A stretch of DNA of 58,139 nucleotides from Paenibacillus elgii NBRC 100335. GTDB lineage: Bacteria; Bacillota; Bacilli; Paenibacillales; NBRC-103111. Position numbers and translations under genes: made by a program. The stretch covers positions 1 to 58,139 of the forward strand of contig NZ_BIMB01000046.1 in assembly GCF_004000865.1 (NCBI RefSeq), read 5' to 3'. The notes under the pieces were generated by a model, which was not told the origin of the DNA, did not search any database, and saw only the letters and a program-made list of their open reading frames with translations. Below are positions 16,255-26,400 of this stretch, piece after piece (position 1 is the first letter of the stretch; the number at the start of each line of letters is the position of its first letter).

Positions 16255-16980
16255 TTACAGTGTTACCCAGCCATTCTTAATCGCGATAATAACCGCTTGT
16301 GTCCGGTCGTCAACTTCCATCTTCTGCAAAATGCTGCTGACGTGGTTTTTAACCGTTTTCTCACTAATATACAGAAACTCGCCGATCATTTTGTTGCTTT
16401 TGCCTTCGGCCATTAAGCGAAGCACTTCCGCTTCCCGACGGGTGAGCGGGCTATTGTCCATATGCACGTACTTCACGCCTGCTTCTTTCGACGCCGCGCC
16501 GGAACCGGCTACGCCCTGCTCGTCCAAATATGTCATACGACGAAGCTGGTTGATGAGCTTTCCAGTCACTTTCGGATGAATGTAGGCATGTCCAGCCACG
16601 ACCGAACGAATCGCGTTAATTAAAGATTCCGCTTCCATGTCTTTTAACAGATAACCGGAAGCTCCTTTACGAAGCGTCTCGAAGACGTAGCTCTCATCGT
16701 CATGAATCGAAAGAATAATCACTTTAATATCCGGAAAAATATCCTTTAATTTCTCTGTCGCTACGACACCGTTCTCTATAGGCATGTTAATGTCCATCAA
16801 GACGATGTCCGGGTTCAAGGTATTACAGAGCTCCAGTACCTGAATGCCATCGCCGCATTCGCCGACGACTTCCAAGTCGCTCTCCATATTTAAAATTCGT
16901 TTGACCCCCTCGCGAAACAGCTGGTGATCATCTGCTAAAACCAGCTTAATCGGGCGTTTGGCGCTGCCCATAATGTCCAT
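16255..16980 (-). CDS. degU: Response regulator DegU
   Basis: A 241-residue NarL-type transcription regulator. The receiver domain has acidic ADD at 16-18, phospho-acceptor D63 in LMDINMP, and the switch Lys in YLLKD. The C-terminal LuxR helix-turn-helix spans about 178-233 (LTRREAEVLRLMAEG; ISEKTVKNHVSSIL). DegU controls exoenzymes, motility and competence in relatives. AAGGAGG precedes ATG 16980. It starts 5 bases after the degS stop, the standard two-gene operon. Confidence 0.95.
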   Translation of the reverse strand: MDIMGSAKRPIKLVLADDHQLFREGVKRILNMESDLEVVGECGDGIQVLELCNTLNPDIVLMDINMPIENGVVATEKLKDIFPDIKVIILSIHDDESYVFETLRKGASGYLLKDMEAESLINAIRSVVAGHAYIHPKVTGKLINQLRRMTYLDEQGVAGSGAASKEAGVKYVHMDNSPLTRREAEVLRLMAEGKSNKMIGEFLYISEKTVKNHVSSILQKMEVDDRTQAVIIAIKNGWVTL

Positions 16981-16985
16981 ATTGA

Positions 16986-18140
16986 TTACTCCTCCTTGGA
17001 TTCTGACTTGATCGGGATGACCATGGATAGTTTTGTTCCCGCCCCTGGCGCCGATTCGATGTCCATTCGCCCCTCGAGCAGCTCTACGCGCTCACGCATG
17101 CCCATTAAGCCGTAATGACTGCCGCGTGCAATCTTCTTGTCGATATTGTCGGTGCTGAAACCAACGCCATTATCGGATACGGTTATTTTAATCATCTGCT
17201 GCTGGAACGTAAGCTCCAGTGAGACATGGGAGGCTTCCGCGTGCTTGAGGACGTTAGAGAACGCTTCCTGTACCAAGCGGTATACCGCGACTTCCATACC
17301 AGATGGCAGGCGGACTTCTTTTCCGACCAGCTCGATTTTGGTACGAATCTTCGTTCTCTCCTCGTAATCCTGCACAAACTTACGCAAGGTGGGGACTAAT
17401 CCGAGGTCGTCAAGCGCCATGGGACGAAGATTGAAAATGATCTTGCGAACCTCTTCAATCCCGCCCCGGACACCCGTTTTCAAATCATTCAGTTCATCTT
17501 TTACGGCATTATAGGCCTGCTTGGCCAACATGCGCTCGGTAATTTCGGTGCGAAGGACCATGTTTGCCATGTTTTGCGCAAGGCCGTCGTGAATTTCCCG
17601 GGCAATTCTCTTTCGTTCCTCTTCCTGCGCCAAAATGATCTTAAGACCCAGCAGCTGCCGGTTTTTGGCCGATTCCAGAAGACGTGTCACTTGATTGAGA
17701 TCGCCGGATAAGTACTCAAGAACTACATTGAATTGAGAGACTAAAGACTCTGCCCGCTCCAGCTGTTTGTCGACATTTTTCAACCGTTTCTGCAGGTCGT
17801 CCCGTCGTGCTTTCAAATGCAATTCTTTTTCCCGGTGAATGGCTAACTGGGCTTGCAGTTGGGTGGCCGCCTCATAAGCTGCCCGAATATCTTCCTCATT
17901 GAAGCGCTTGAAATCGCGGCTCACTTCGGTCAAACGAACACGGGAGCGTCGATACTCCACCTCGAATCGATCCACCGTATCGATCGTTCGGCTCGTTTCC
18001 TCAATCACCGACTGCAATTCCTTGTTCAGCGCTTCGCGCTCAGCCCGGACGCTCTCACAGATCTCAAAAATTTGGTACTTGCTGTTTTCCATGACATCAA
18101 TGGCATTTCTGATGACGCGGTCAAAAACGTCGACTTGCAT
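16986..18140 (-). CDS. degS: Sensor histidine kinase DegS
   Basis: A 384-residue soluble kinase without membrane segments. Residues about 25-160 form long coiled coils (sensor domain). HisKA_3 has the phospho-acceptor H184 in AREIHDGLAQ, and the ATP-binding domain has DNGVGF at 323-328 and GLMGMRER. It phosphorylates DegU. The two genes lie immediately before the comF and flagellar genes they are known to influence in B. subtilis. Confidence 0.95.
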   Translation of the reverse strand: MQVDVFDRVIRNAIDVMENSKYQIFEICESVRAEREALNKELQSVIEETSRTIDTVDRFEVEYRRSRVRLTEVSRDFKRFNEEDIRAAYEAATQLQAQLAIHREKELHLKARRDDLQKRLKNVDKQLERAESLVSQFNVVLEYLSGDLNQVTRLLESAKNRQLLGLKIILAQEEERKRIAREIHDGLAQNMANMVLRTEITERMLAKQAYNAVKDELNDLKTGVRGGIEEVRKIIFNLRPMALDDLGLVPTLRKFVQDYEERTKIRTKIELVGKEVRLPSGMEVAVYRLVQEAFSNVLKHAEASHVSLELTFQQQMIKITVSDNGVGFSTDNIDKKIARGSHYGLMGMRERVELLEGRMDIESAPGAGTKLSMVIPIKSESKEE

Positions 18141-18228
18141 CCGGACAAAGCTCCTTCGCCATTTTTCTCGGACGTACTAGCAATATAGTACCATATTTTC
18201 GGAAGATTGTGAGAGCTTATAGTACTAA

Positions 18229-20847
18229 TTATTGCAGGGTGATTTGCTGGGTTTTTCCATCCCAGGTCACTTTCCAGCCCAGGTTCTCGGACAAAATACG
18301 CAGTGGCACCATCGTCAAATCTTTCATAATGACCGGTGGCACTTCGGCCGTAATCCGCTGCCCGTTTATAATCATGTCTTTATTATCGATCCATAGATCG
18401 ATCATTTTACCGCCGCGAAGGATCGTCACTTTACGCTCGTTCGGGTCCCAGTTTACCTTTCCACCCAGAGCATCAGTCACAAAACGGATCGGAATAAGCG
18501 TGTTGCCCTCCGTGATAACCGGAGCTTGTTCCAGTGTCATTGCTTTGCCGTTAACGGTCACGGCCTTTTTGTTCACTGTCAGCTGAACGGAATTATTCGA
18601 CGGCTGCTGCACCGCGCCGCGGTATGTAAACGTAATATCGTCGATACCGATTTTACCTTTGGCCGCCCGTTCGTCCTGTCCGATTTCCTCATTTACAACA
18701 TAGACGCTCTTGACGCGAATCGGATAGCTCAGCTTCAAGTCCGTCAGATCGGCAGTAATTTGTTTCCAACCCTTCCAGTTAATATTTCTTGCGAAATCAA
18801 CATAATGAATTTTACCGGCATTGTCAAGCAGCTCCGCACGCAGCCAGTTCAGGCTCTCGTCGCCATTGACTCTCATTTTCATATATTGCGGCTCGCCTTC
18901 AATGAGAATGCGGGTATCCATCGTCGCATAAGCCCATTTGGTGCCTTTTCCTTGCGTGAAGTCGTAATTAAGCTCCAAATATTTGTTGCCGTTCGTGTCT
19001 GGAACGATGTAGACGGAAGAAGTCACTTCTTGCGGCTTCGCATCCGGCATCGTCATGACGGCCTCTTTGTCCAGATCGTACCATACTTTATCAATGCCGA
19101 CTGGAATCGTCGTCGTCGTGCTGAAGCCGTCGTATCGCGCGATCAATTGCGCACCCGTGCTTCCCGCTAAGCTTGTTACTTTCAGCATACCATTCGTCAC
19201 TTCGCCTTGGATACCAAGCACTTCCCATTGAATGAGCTCCGGCGGAATTTCTCTCGTCTTGCCCGATTTTGTCGTTGCAACGACCGGCAGCTTGTACGTT
19301 TCGCCTTCGGACAGCGCGAGGTTGTCAGACGTAATTTTCATGCTGGTCAGCTGATTCCGGCCCACGACTTCGACATCTGCCGTCGAGGTGCCTTGACCCG
19401 ATACCGCCGTTACTTTGCTTATTCCCGGTTGGTTCGGCGTAAATACGTTATCTTTGAACGTACCCTTATTGTCGGCTACGCTCCATTGTGCTGTAATTTT
19501 ATCGGTGTCGACCACCGGGTTGTAAAAGACGTCGTAGGCTTTAAAACGAAGCGGAGCCTGCTCGCCGACAAACAGCACGCTTGGCGCCTGAATAAACAGT
19601 TCCTTCACTTCGCCCTGCGGCGCGGTCGAGAATACCCCCACCCCATTCACAACTTTCCGCTGAATTCCGGTTTCGGTCTTATTCACAAGCACCGGCGTCA
19701 TTTCGCCCAGCGGCCGGGCTACCATCTGCGTGGAACCGCCTCCGTCAAGGTTAAGCCCTTTCCATACGCCAACTTGAATCATGAACTGCTGCAGCTCTTT
19801 CATCGATAAGCCCTTGCTGTCGCCGCTGTAGTCCGCTGTAATGACATAGGCCGTCTTCTGGTCCTTGGAATAGCCGAGCGCCGTCCGCGAACGCGTGCAG
19901 CACAGATCGTCCACCGGGCGCGAAAATTCGGATGGCTTGCCTTCATCTACCAAAATCGTATGACCGCCGATCATCATTTTGAACGTACTCGCATCATACT
20001 TCTTATTCGGGTCCTGCGGCAGGATTTGATAGTCTGCCTTCAGCGGATCGCCTACTTTAACATGAGCTCGGATAAAATCGGCAGCTTTGCCCGATGCGCG
20101 CAATATGTACCCGTCTTTCGGAGCAATCATTTTAATAATGCCGTTATCTGCAATTTCTTTAACGATACCGTTCTGAACCAAAATTTCCGTAGGAACGGTT
20201 ACGCCGTCATTGGAACGGTCCACTTGTCCCCAAGCGTTCGTATACATGAACAAACCGTCGATATGGCTATGCTCGCCGCCGGGCTCAAACCAATAGTATG
20301 TTTTGTTGATTCCGCCAAGCGCGTAGCTCTGTCCGTCTTTTGCAATAATAGAGCCTTTAAACGTAAATAGGTCCACAATAGGCTTGTTGTCCTTGTCCAG
20401 TGCAAACGAGTAGAAGCCCGGCAAATACGGCGGCGTTGCCATCAGCTGCCCGTTGGCAATCTCCGGTCCCATCGGGACACCTTCCGCCTGGGTGTTATAA
20501 AAGTCGCCGTTCACCCCTGCGACAGCTTTCGTTTCCGTGGCCATACCCAGCACGCTTTGCTTGCGCGTAAACTGGTTCTCTGTCCCTGTCATGACATCCA
20601 GCTTGACATATGGGTTCGTCAAATCGACTTCTACGACATTCGCATTGACTTTGACGTCTTTTTTGCTTCTCGTAAACTGCCATACATATTTTTTCAACAC
20701 GGCTCCGGTCGTCAAAATTTCTTGGCTTACGACTGTCGGAGCCGAATCCGCTGCTTCTGCCCTATACGGTACCGACCATGTAGACAGCAGCAACGACACG
20801 GCCAAAACGGCACCCGACAATTTTCGCCATTTCTTTTGCACAATCAC
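18229..20847 (-). CDS. Secreted phosphodiester glycosidase-like protein with copper amine oxidase-like domains
   Basis: An 872-residue exported protein. The signal peptide covers about 1-32 (ending AEA). Residues about 190-400 form a NAGPA-type phosphodiester glycosidase domain, recognised by MMIGGHTILVDEG, SRTALGYSKD and the active-site-like LNLDGGGSTQMV. The middle (about 420-750) holds Ig-like and carbohydrate-binding-like beta domains. The last ~115 residues carry a copper amine oxidase N-terminal-like fold, with IPIRFVTDALGGKVNWD and VPLRILSENLGWKVTWD, common in Paenibacillus wall proteins. It probably acts on or binds a wall polymer; the substrate is unknown. It is a single gene between degS and metK. 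Confidence 0.85.
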   Translation of the reverse strand: MIVQKKWRKLSGAVLAVSLLLSTWSVPYRAEAADSAPTVVSQEILTTGAVLKKYVWQFTRSKKDVKVNANVVEVDLTNPYVKLDVMTGTENQFTRKQSVLGMATETKAVAGVNGDFYNTQAEGVPMGPEIANGQLMATPPYLPGFYSFALDKDNKPIVDLFTFKGSIIAKDGQSYALGGINKTYYWFEPGGEHSHIDGLFMYTNAWGQVDRSNDGVTVPTEILVQNGIVKEIADNGIIKMIAPKDGYILRASGKAADFIRAHVKVGDPLKADYQILPQDPNKKYDASTFKMMIGGHTILVDEGKPSEFSRPVDDLCCTRSRTALGYSKDQKTAYVITADYSGDSKGLSMKELQQFMIQVGVWKGLNLDGGGSTQMVARPLGEMTPVLVNKTETGIQRKVVNGVGVFSTAPQGEVKELFIQAPSVLFVGEQAPLRFKAYDVFYNPVVDTDKITAQWSVADNKGTFKDNVFTPNQPGISKVTAVSGQGTSTADVEVVGRNQLTSMKITSDNLALSEGETYKLPVVATTKSGKTREIPPELIQWEVLGIQGEVTNGMLKVTSLAGSTGAQLIARYDGFSTTTTIPVGIDKVWYDLDKEAVMTMPDAKPQEVTSSVYIVPDTNGNKYLELNYDFTQGKGTKWAYATMDTRILIEGEPQYMKMRVNGDESLNWLRAELLDNAGKIHYVDFARNINWKGWKQITADLTDLKLSYPIRVKSVYVVNEEIGQDERAAKGKIGIDDITFTYRGAVQQPSNNSVQLTVNKKAVTVNGKAMTLEQAPVITEGNTLIPIRFVTDALGGKVNWDPNERKVTILRGGKMIDLWIDNKDMIINGQRITAEVPPVIMKDLTMVPLRILSENLGWKVTWDGKTQQITLQ

Positions 20848-20936
20848 GTTTCTGTTCTCCTCTCGTTTTCCACTCTCCTTTTATATAGACTCAGTGACTA
20901 TCCAAAAAGTTACGATAATCGCGGGTTATAAAAATC

Positions 20937-20981
20937 GACAAAAATGCAAAAAGACGATCCGCGAAAAGAACGGACCGTCTT
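20937..20981 (-). terminator. Terminator of metK
   Basis: An 11-bp stem (20981-20971 with 20961-20951, one G-U pair) is followed on the minus strand by TTTGCATTTTTG, 24 bases after the metK stop. Confidence 0.75.
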
Positions 20982-21005
20982 GCTTAGACAGATCTGGAAA
21001 AAATA

Positions 21006-22211
21006 TTAAGCTTGCGCGTCAGCTTTCAGCTGCTCCGCTTTATCCGTACGCTCCCAAGGCAAATCAATGTCAGTGCGGCCAAAATGACCGTAAGCTGCCG
21101 TTTGCTTGTAAATCGGACGACGCAGGTCGAGCATTTTAATAATGCCAGCTGGACGCAGGTCAAAGTTTTTACGAACGATTTCGACCAGCTTCTCTTCGCT
21201 TACTTTGCCTGTCCCAAACGTATCGACAGAAATCGATACCGGCTTGGCAACGCCAATCGCATAAGCGAGTTGGACTTCACATTTGTCGGCAAGACCTGCA
21301 GCTACGATGTTTTTAGCAACGTAACGAGCAGCATAAGCGCCGGAACGGTCAACTTTCGTCGGATCTTTACCGGAGAACGCGCCGCCGCCATGACGTGCGT
21401 ATCCACCGTACGTATCAACGATGATTTTACGGCCTGTCAACCCAGCGTCACCTTGCGGTCCGCCGATAACGAAACGGCCTGTCGGATTGATAAAGTACTT
21501 GGTATTGTCGTCGATCAATGCCGCCGGAACGATCGGCTTGATAACGTGTTCTTTAATGTCGGCTTGGATCTGCTCCAACGAAATTTCTTCGGCATGCTGC
21601 GTAGAGACAACAATCGTATCGACGCGAACCGGCTTGGAACCTTCGTATTCTACGGTTACTTGCGTTTTACCATCTGGACGGAGGTAAGCAAGCGTACCGT
21701 TCTTACGCACTTCCGACAAGCGGCGTGCCAGCTGGTGGGACAGCGAAATCGGCAGCGGCATCAGTTCAGGCGTCTCGTTAACTGCAAAGCCGAACATCAT
21801 GCCTTGGTCTCCGGCACCGATCGCTTCGATTTGATCATCCGTCATTTGGCCTTCACGAGCTTCAAGCGCTTTGTTAACGCCTTGAGCGATGTCAGGCGAC
21901 TGCTCGTTCAAGGAAACCAGCACGGCGCAAGTTTGGGAGTCAAAACCGTATTTCGCACGAGTGTAGCCGATATCTTTAATGGTTTGACGTGCAATGGATT
22001 GAATATCGACATATTCCGATTGGCTTGTAATTTCGCCGATGACAAGAACCAGACCGGTAGCTACGGAAACTTCGCAAGCTACGCGAGCATTCGGGTCATT
22101 CGCCAAAAATGCGTCAAGAACCGAGTCGGAAATTTGGTCACAAATTTTATCCGGATGCCCCTCAGTTACAGACTCCGAGGTAAACAAACGGCGGCCCACA
22201 GAATTGGACAT
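21006..22211 (-). CDS. metK: S-adenosylmethionine synthetase
   Basis: A 401-residue cytoplasmic enzyme that makes S-adenosylmethionine from methionine and ATP. ATP-binding [12 protein letters not shown], the hexapeptide GAGDQG (with MMFGFA) and the P-loop-like [16 protein letters not shown] are intact. Length is typical. A strong AGGAGG lies before ATG 22211. Its leader has a promoter and a terminator but no recognisable S-box aptamer, which is unusual for a Bacillales metK. Confidence 0.97.
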   Translation of the reverse strand: MSNSVGRRLFTSESVTEGHPDKICDQISDSVLDAFLANDPNARVACEVSVATGLVLVIGEITSQSEYVDIQSIARQTIKDIGYTRAKYGFDSQTCAVLVSLNEQSPDIAQGVNKALEAREGQMTDDQIEAIGAGDQGMMFGFAVNETPELMPLPISLSHQLARRLSEVRKNGTLAYLRPDGKTQVTVEYEGSKPVRVDTIVVSTQHAEEISLEQIQADIKEHVIKPIVPAALIDDNTKYFINPTGRFVIGGPQGDAGLTGRKIIVDTYGGYARHGGGAFSGKDPTKVDRSGAYAARYVAKNIVAAGLADKCEVQLAYAIGVAKPVSISVDTFGTGKVSEEKLVEIVRKNFDLRPAGIIKMLDLRRPIYKQTAAYGHFGRTDIDLPWERTDKAEQLKADAQA

Positions 22212-22262
22212 GAAAACAACCTCCTACTGCTTTTATTATGGATAAAGGCTGAAGTCCACATA

Positions 22263-22295
22263 CAAAAAATCAACCTTTTCCGGGTGGAAAAGGTT
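22263..22295 (-). terminator. Intrinsic terminator inside the metK leader
   Basis: A perfect 10-bp stem (22295-22286 with 22281-22272), loop ACCC, is followed by GATTTTTT. It lies downstream of the likely metK promoter and 51 bases before the start codon, so it should abort metK transcripts unless it is overridden. AGAAGGT (22314-22308) can pair with ACCTTTT (22294-22288) and would then break the stem. Confidence 0.7.
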
Positions 22296-22320
22296 CCTTT
22301 AGCTGCTACCTTCTTATTGT

Positions 22321-22349
22321 ATGTTACTGGATTTGTAGAAGGCTGTCAA
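22321..22349 (-). promoter_or_regulatory. metK: SigA-type promoter of metK
   Basis: TTGACA (22349-22344), 17 bases, TAACAT (22326-22321) on the minus strand, with TACAAT overlapping just downstream. It begins about 55 bases past the end of the SASP gene. Confidence 0.6.
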
Positions 22350-22405
22350 TAAAATATGATGAGATCGCGTAAAATTAACATTCCTGTTGATAATTGTCTT
22401 CTCTT

Positions 22406-22675
22406 TTATAAGCTCAGCATCATTTCTTCAGCCTTTTTGATTAATCTTGCTGTAATTGTTCCCCCTACGGCACCAGCATCTCGGGAAGCAATATGCCCCC
22501 AATAATCTTCTTTAATCGAAGTAGAAGGGATCGAACCGAGCTCGGTAGCAAATTCAACATTAGCGTTAGCCAACTGCTTGCCAACTGGAAGCCCCAGCTC
22601 AGCAGCGATCTCGTATTTTAAAATATCCAGCGCTTTTCCGCTTTCCGGTACCACTTTCTTGTTGCTTTTCGACAT
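22406..22675 (-). CDS. Alpha/beta-type small acid-soluble spore protein
   Basis: An 89-residue spore DNA-binding protein that protects DNA in the dormant spore. The two conserved blocks are present: LKYEIAAELGL and ASRDAGAVGGTITARLIKKAE. The sequence EFATELG at about 42-48 matches the site cut by the germination protease. A forespore (SigG) promoter is expected but none stands out upstream. It is a single gene, with a good AGGAGG site. Confidence 0.92.
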   Translation of the reverse strand: MSKSNKKVVPESGKALDILKYEIAAELGLPVGKQLANANVEFATELGSIPSTSIKEDYWGHIASRDAGAVGGTITARLIKKAEEMMLSL

Positions 22676-22763
22676 AAGGGATACCTCCTCAAGTAGGATG
22701 TAATGCTATTATCCCTCCTGAGGTGAACCCCAAACGTATGAATGATTGGTGCAATGGGTAAAA

Positions 22764-23357
22764 TTATGATGAAGCTTTCGTTCCATCGGCATTAATAATC
22801 AAGTAGCTGCCGCGAACCATAACGTAAATTTCCTGCTTGTTCTTGGCGTCAGGTTTAACGCCTCGGCCCTCTCGTGGAACGATGAGCAAGTGGTTAAGCT
22901 CAACCGTTGCTCCCGCAGCAATATCTTTACCAGATGTAACGTCTGGAATTCCGTTATCGTCAGAGCTTACCGCTACAACTTTACCGGTTCGGACAATGAA
23001 TTCGGTGCCCGCTCCGCCGTAAAGCGTTTGTCCTTGCTGAAGCTTAACGACAGTGAGGCCGGAATTAGGGACAGCGTTATTGCCAGTACCAGAATCTGTG
23101 GAAGGGGAAGTCCCATTCCCGCCACCTTGCTTGGCCAGCTGAGCCGCGATGAGTTGCTTGATTTTTTCTTCGTTTACACTTTGTTTAGCGAATTCATCCG
23201 CTACTTGCTTGGCAATGTTTTGTTCGAAGTAGCTTTTGGTGATGATCGGATCGTCTACAGAACCAGGCTGGGTCGATGTATTGTTGGAATCGGCGTAAAC
23301 GAAGGTTGAGAAAAGAAGAATGAGCACCACAGTAACAATAGTAATTTTTGATTTCAT
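22764..23357 (-). CDS. Secreted protein of unknown function
   Basis: A 197-residue exported protein with a signal peptide at 1-22 (ending VYA). Residues about 35-75 form a Lys/Gln-rich helix (SYFEQNIAKQVADEFAKQ). A flexible Gly/Ser/Thr linker follows, then a small C-terminal beta domain of about 95 residues (LQQGQTLYGGAGTEFIVRTG; VELNHLLIVPREGRG; IYVMVRGSYLII). I do not recognise the family. It is separated from the S-layer gene by that gene's strong terminator, so it probably has its own transcript; a role at the cell surface is a guess from export and position. Confidence 0.75.
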   Translation of the reverse strand: MKSKITIVTVVLILLFSTFVYADSNNTSTQPGSVDDPIITKSYFEQNIAKQVADEFAKQSVNEEKIKQLIAAQLAKQGGGNGTSPSTDSGTGNNAVPNSGLTVVKLQQGQTLYGGAGTEFIVRTGKVVAVSSDDNGIPDVTSGKDIAAGATVELNHLLIVPREGRGVKPDAKNKQEIYVMVRGSYLIINADGTKASS

Positions 23358-23398
23358 GAGTTCACCTGCTTTGGATATATGTATTTAGTGGGTCTTGA

Positions 23399-23432
23399 TA
23401 AAAAAAGAAGACCCGTAGGGTCTTCTTTTTTT
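23399..23432 (-). terminator. Strong, bidirectional-looking terminator after the S-layer gene
   Basis: A stem of 15 or more bp (23400-23414 with 23418-23432), loop of 3, is flanked by A and T tracts. It starts 14 bases after the stop codon of the S-layer-like gene. Confidence 0.93.
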
Positions 23433-23445
23433 AAATCCGTTAGGA

Positions 23446-26400
23446 TTAGTCAGTGATAACAATTGTAGTTGTGGCAGATTTGCCGTTAGGTGCAGTTACT
23501 TTCAACGTGAAGGAACCAGTACCGTTGATCGTTACGTTCTCACCATCCAAGCTCACAGTGCCGTTATTATTCATGGCAACATCGGTAATGATGTAATCCA
23601 ACTGCAGCAACTTATCGTTGTAATCTGCAATTTTTTCGTTTTTGAACTCATTACCGTATTGGTTTTTAACAGTGAGATCGCCCATCAGTTTGTAAACTTT
23701 ATAATTGCCATTTACCAAAGCATCGGAGAGCTTATCCGCGGTTGTATTTGCACCCGATCTGGAGAATGTTTTGCTCGATTTTCCAGCTTCAATGCTCTCA
23801 ACTTTGTTAGGCTCGTTCTTAACAGTTACTTGGCCAGTTACTGTATTGTCGTTACCTTTACCATCTTTAAAGCGTACAGTTACATTGGAAGTACCAGTTT
23901 TCTTACCGATAACGTAAGCTTTTCCGCCGTCTACGCCGTAACGAACGTATTCATATACCTCGGAAGTAACGCTCTTAATTTGTTTCGGGAATGCAACTTT
24001 ATTTCCAGCGCTGTCTGTAGCTTCAACAACAAGTTCTTTCGCAAGTTTACTTGTCACAGGGTTGCTTTGTACTCCAACAACATCTTTGTACATACCGTCA
24101 TCCAACGTATTGAAGATGCTGCCCAGATCGTTCAAGTTATATTTGAGGTTTTCGCTAGCACCGTCAACAACTTGAACTTTCTTAGTAACAGAAGCTACGC
24201 TGCTATCGATGATAGTTCCATCGGTTTTCTTCTTACGAAGAGCAAATTTAACTTCGACTTCTTTACCGGTTGCAACGTTTGCTGTTTCAATTTTAACCTC
24301 TTTGTCGGAGAATTGCTTAACAGTAAGACTTGCACCGCCATTTGTAGGCAATTGTCCATAACCATCAACGCTAACCTTAAAGTTGCTGTCACCAATCACT
24401 GTAGCATAAACGTCGTAAGTTACAGTACCATTGCTGTTGTTTTCGTTGATAGGTTTATCAAATTCCTTGATAAGTTCGTTGTAGTTATCAATGAGTTGGA
24501 ATTTAGGTTTCGTTTCACCGCCAGCAACTGCCTTAGTAGTTGCGTCTGTGATCGTTTTGATCGTGGACGGATAACGGGCATCAACTGTGCTGAAGCTTTT
24601 GCTAGCTTGGCTGTTTACGCCATTCGTAAATACGTTAACGTAAATTTGGCCGTTGCCTTTTGCCGTTACTTCGCTGATGTGAATTTTACCTTTTTGATCG
24701 CCGGTGATAACAACTTTACCATCTGCATCAAGCATAGAAGCAGGTACGTTGTCGGATTTACCGAAGTTAACTGGTCCCGATACGGAAATGTTGAAGCGTT
24801 TGTCTTTCACGTTATCTACAATGTCATCAGCAGACAACTTATTGCCTTCAGCATCGTATCCGATCAATTCGATGTACTTGTCTTTATCGCCTACTGCAAG
24901 AGAACCGCTAAATTCGCCGAGTTCAACTTTAGCAGCAATTTTGCTTGCGCTGAGTTTAATGTCAGCAGTTGCTGTAGAACCCCCACCGAATACGGATACC
25001 GTGAAAACTCCGGTGCTAGTTACTTTACCGTCAAGTTTAACAACGAGGTCTTTTACGCCATCACCATTCTCGTCGTTGAACTCATATTTCAAGTTAGACT
25101 CGTAAGGAACATTTCCTTTTGGAGTAATGTAGGCGCTTGGATCAGCGATTTTGTTGCTTGCTGTTCCGGAATCAATTGTGAGCTCGCCGCCGTATTGATC
25201 GTATTGAGTCAATTTAACGACAGCTTTGTCGCCAGAGCTTTGGAGTGCGCTTTTACCGGTTGGGTATTTAACGTCTCCCAATTCTACTTTAGCGAGGTAA
25301 GGGAAGTCGCCCACTTTGAATACTTTAACAGCAGACTTTTTGGTGTCGTTGTCCCAAATGTTAACGGAAATTTGGCTATTGTTGGAGATCAAGCCGCTAT
25401 CATCCGTATTCATAACAACATAGAACTTGCCAGTGTCAACATCTTTAGTCAAAGATGCAGAGTTGTTCGGCACTGTCGCGTTAACTGTGAAGTTACCGGC
25501 AGGGAACGAAACGTTTTGGCCATATTGGTTGGTTGGTTTGAATTGAACGCGAACTTTTTTCGATTTTGCAACAGTATCGTTAGCTGTTACGAACTCGATT
25601 TTTTCAAGTCTTTCGTTCTCAGCTTTGAATTCAGCCGTAGTTTTGTCAACTGCGGAAGCATCCAAGCCACCAAGCGTTACGCTGTATGTGCCTTCAGTAA
25701 TTTTCGTACCGTCTTTCAGCGTCAGCGTAGCAACTTTTTTGTCGTCAGACCATTTGAGGTCAGTTGCAACGTCAGCTGTACCTTTTTTCAAGGAAACAGT
25801 AGCTTTTGCAGTATCTACATCTCTGTCCAGAGTAACTTGGACTTTGTTGTAGTCAACTGCTTTAGCTTCTTTGATGGAAGCTTTAGCCGGTTTGTTGCTG
25901 TTAGCGTATTGTTGCTTAGCTTCGTAGGAGCTTGTTACCAACAGGTCGCGAGTTGCTGCCGAAGTACCGCCGAATGTGCCGTCAGTGCCGTTGCTCAGCA
26001 ATTTCAGTTCGAGTGCCAGTGCAACATAGCCTTTAGCCCAGTCGGAAACAGTTTTGTCGCTCACGCCGGTTTTGTTTTTGCCTTCGGAGTCTTTGTTCAG
26101 ACCGCGGATCAAGAAAGTAGCGAGTTGCTCTTTCGTGACGTCGCCAGCTGGGTTGAATTGGCCAGGAGCGTAACCGTCCGTGATGCCAGCAGCTTTAACA
26201 GCTTCGATGTAAGGCAGAGCGTATCCGTTAGCCGGATCGTCGGATTTTACATCGGAGAAGCTGGAAGTTTTCAGGGAAGTGTCAACTTTCAAGTTGAAGA
26301 CCAAAGCTGCTACTTTCGCGAATTGCGCACGGTTCATTTTGTCTTTCAGACCAAATGTACCTTCTTTAACGCCGTCGAAAATGCCAGCACCGATCATTTC

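Noticed and set aside
22726..22763. A SigG promoter ahead of the SASP gene
   Set aside because: A forespore promoter is expected, but no -35/-10 pair with correct spacing could be found by eye.
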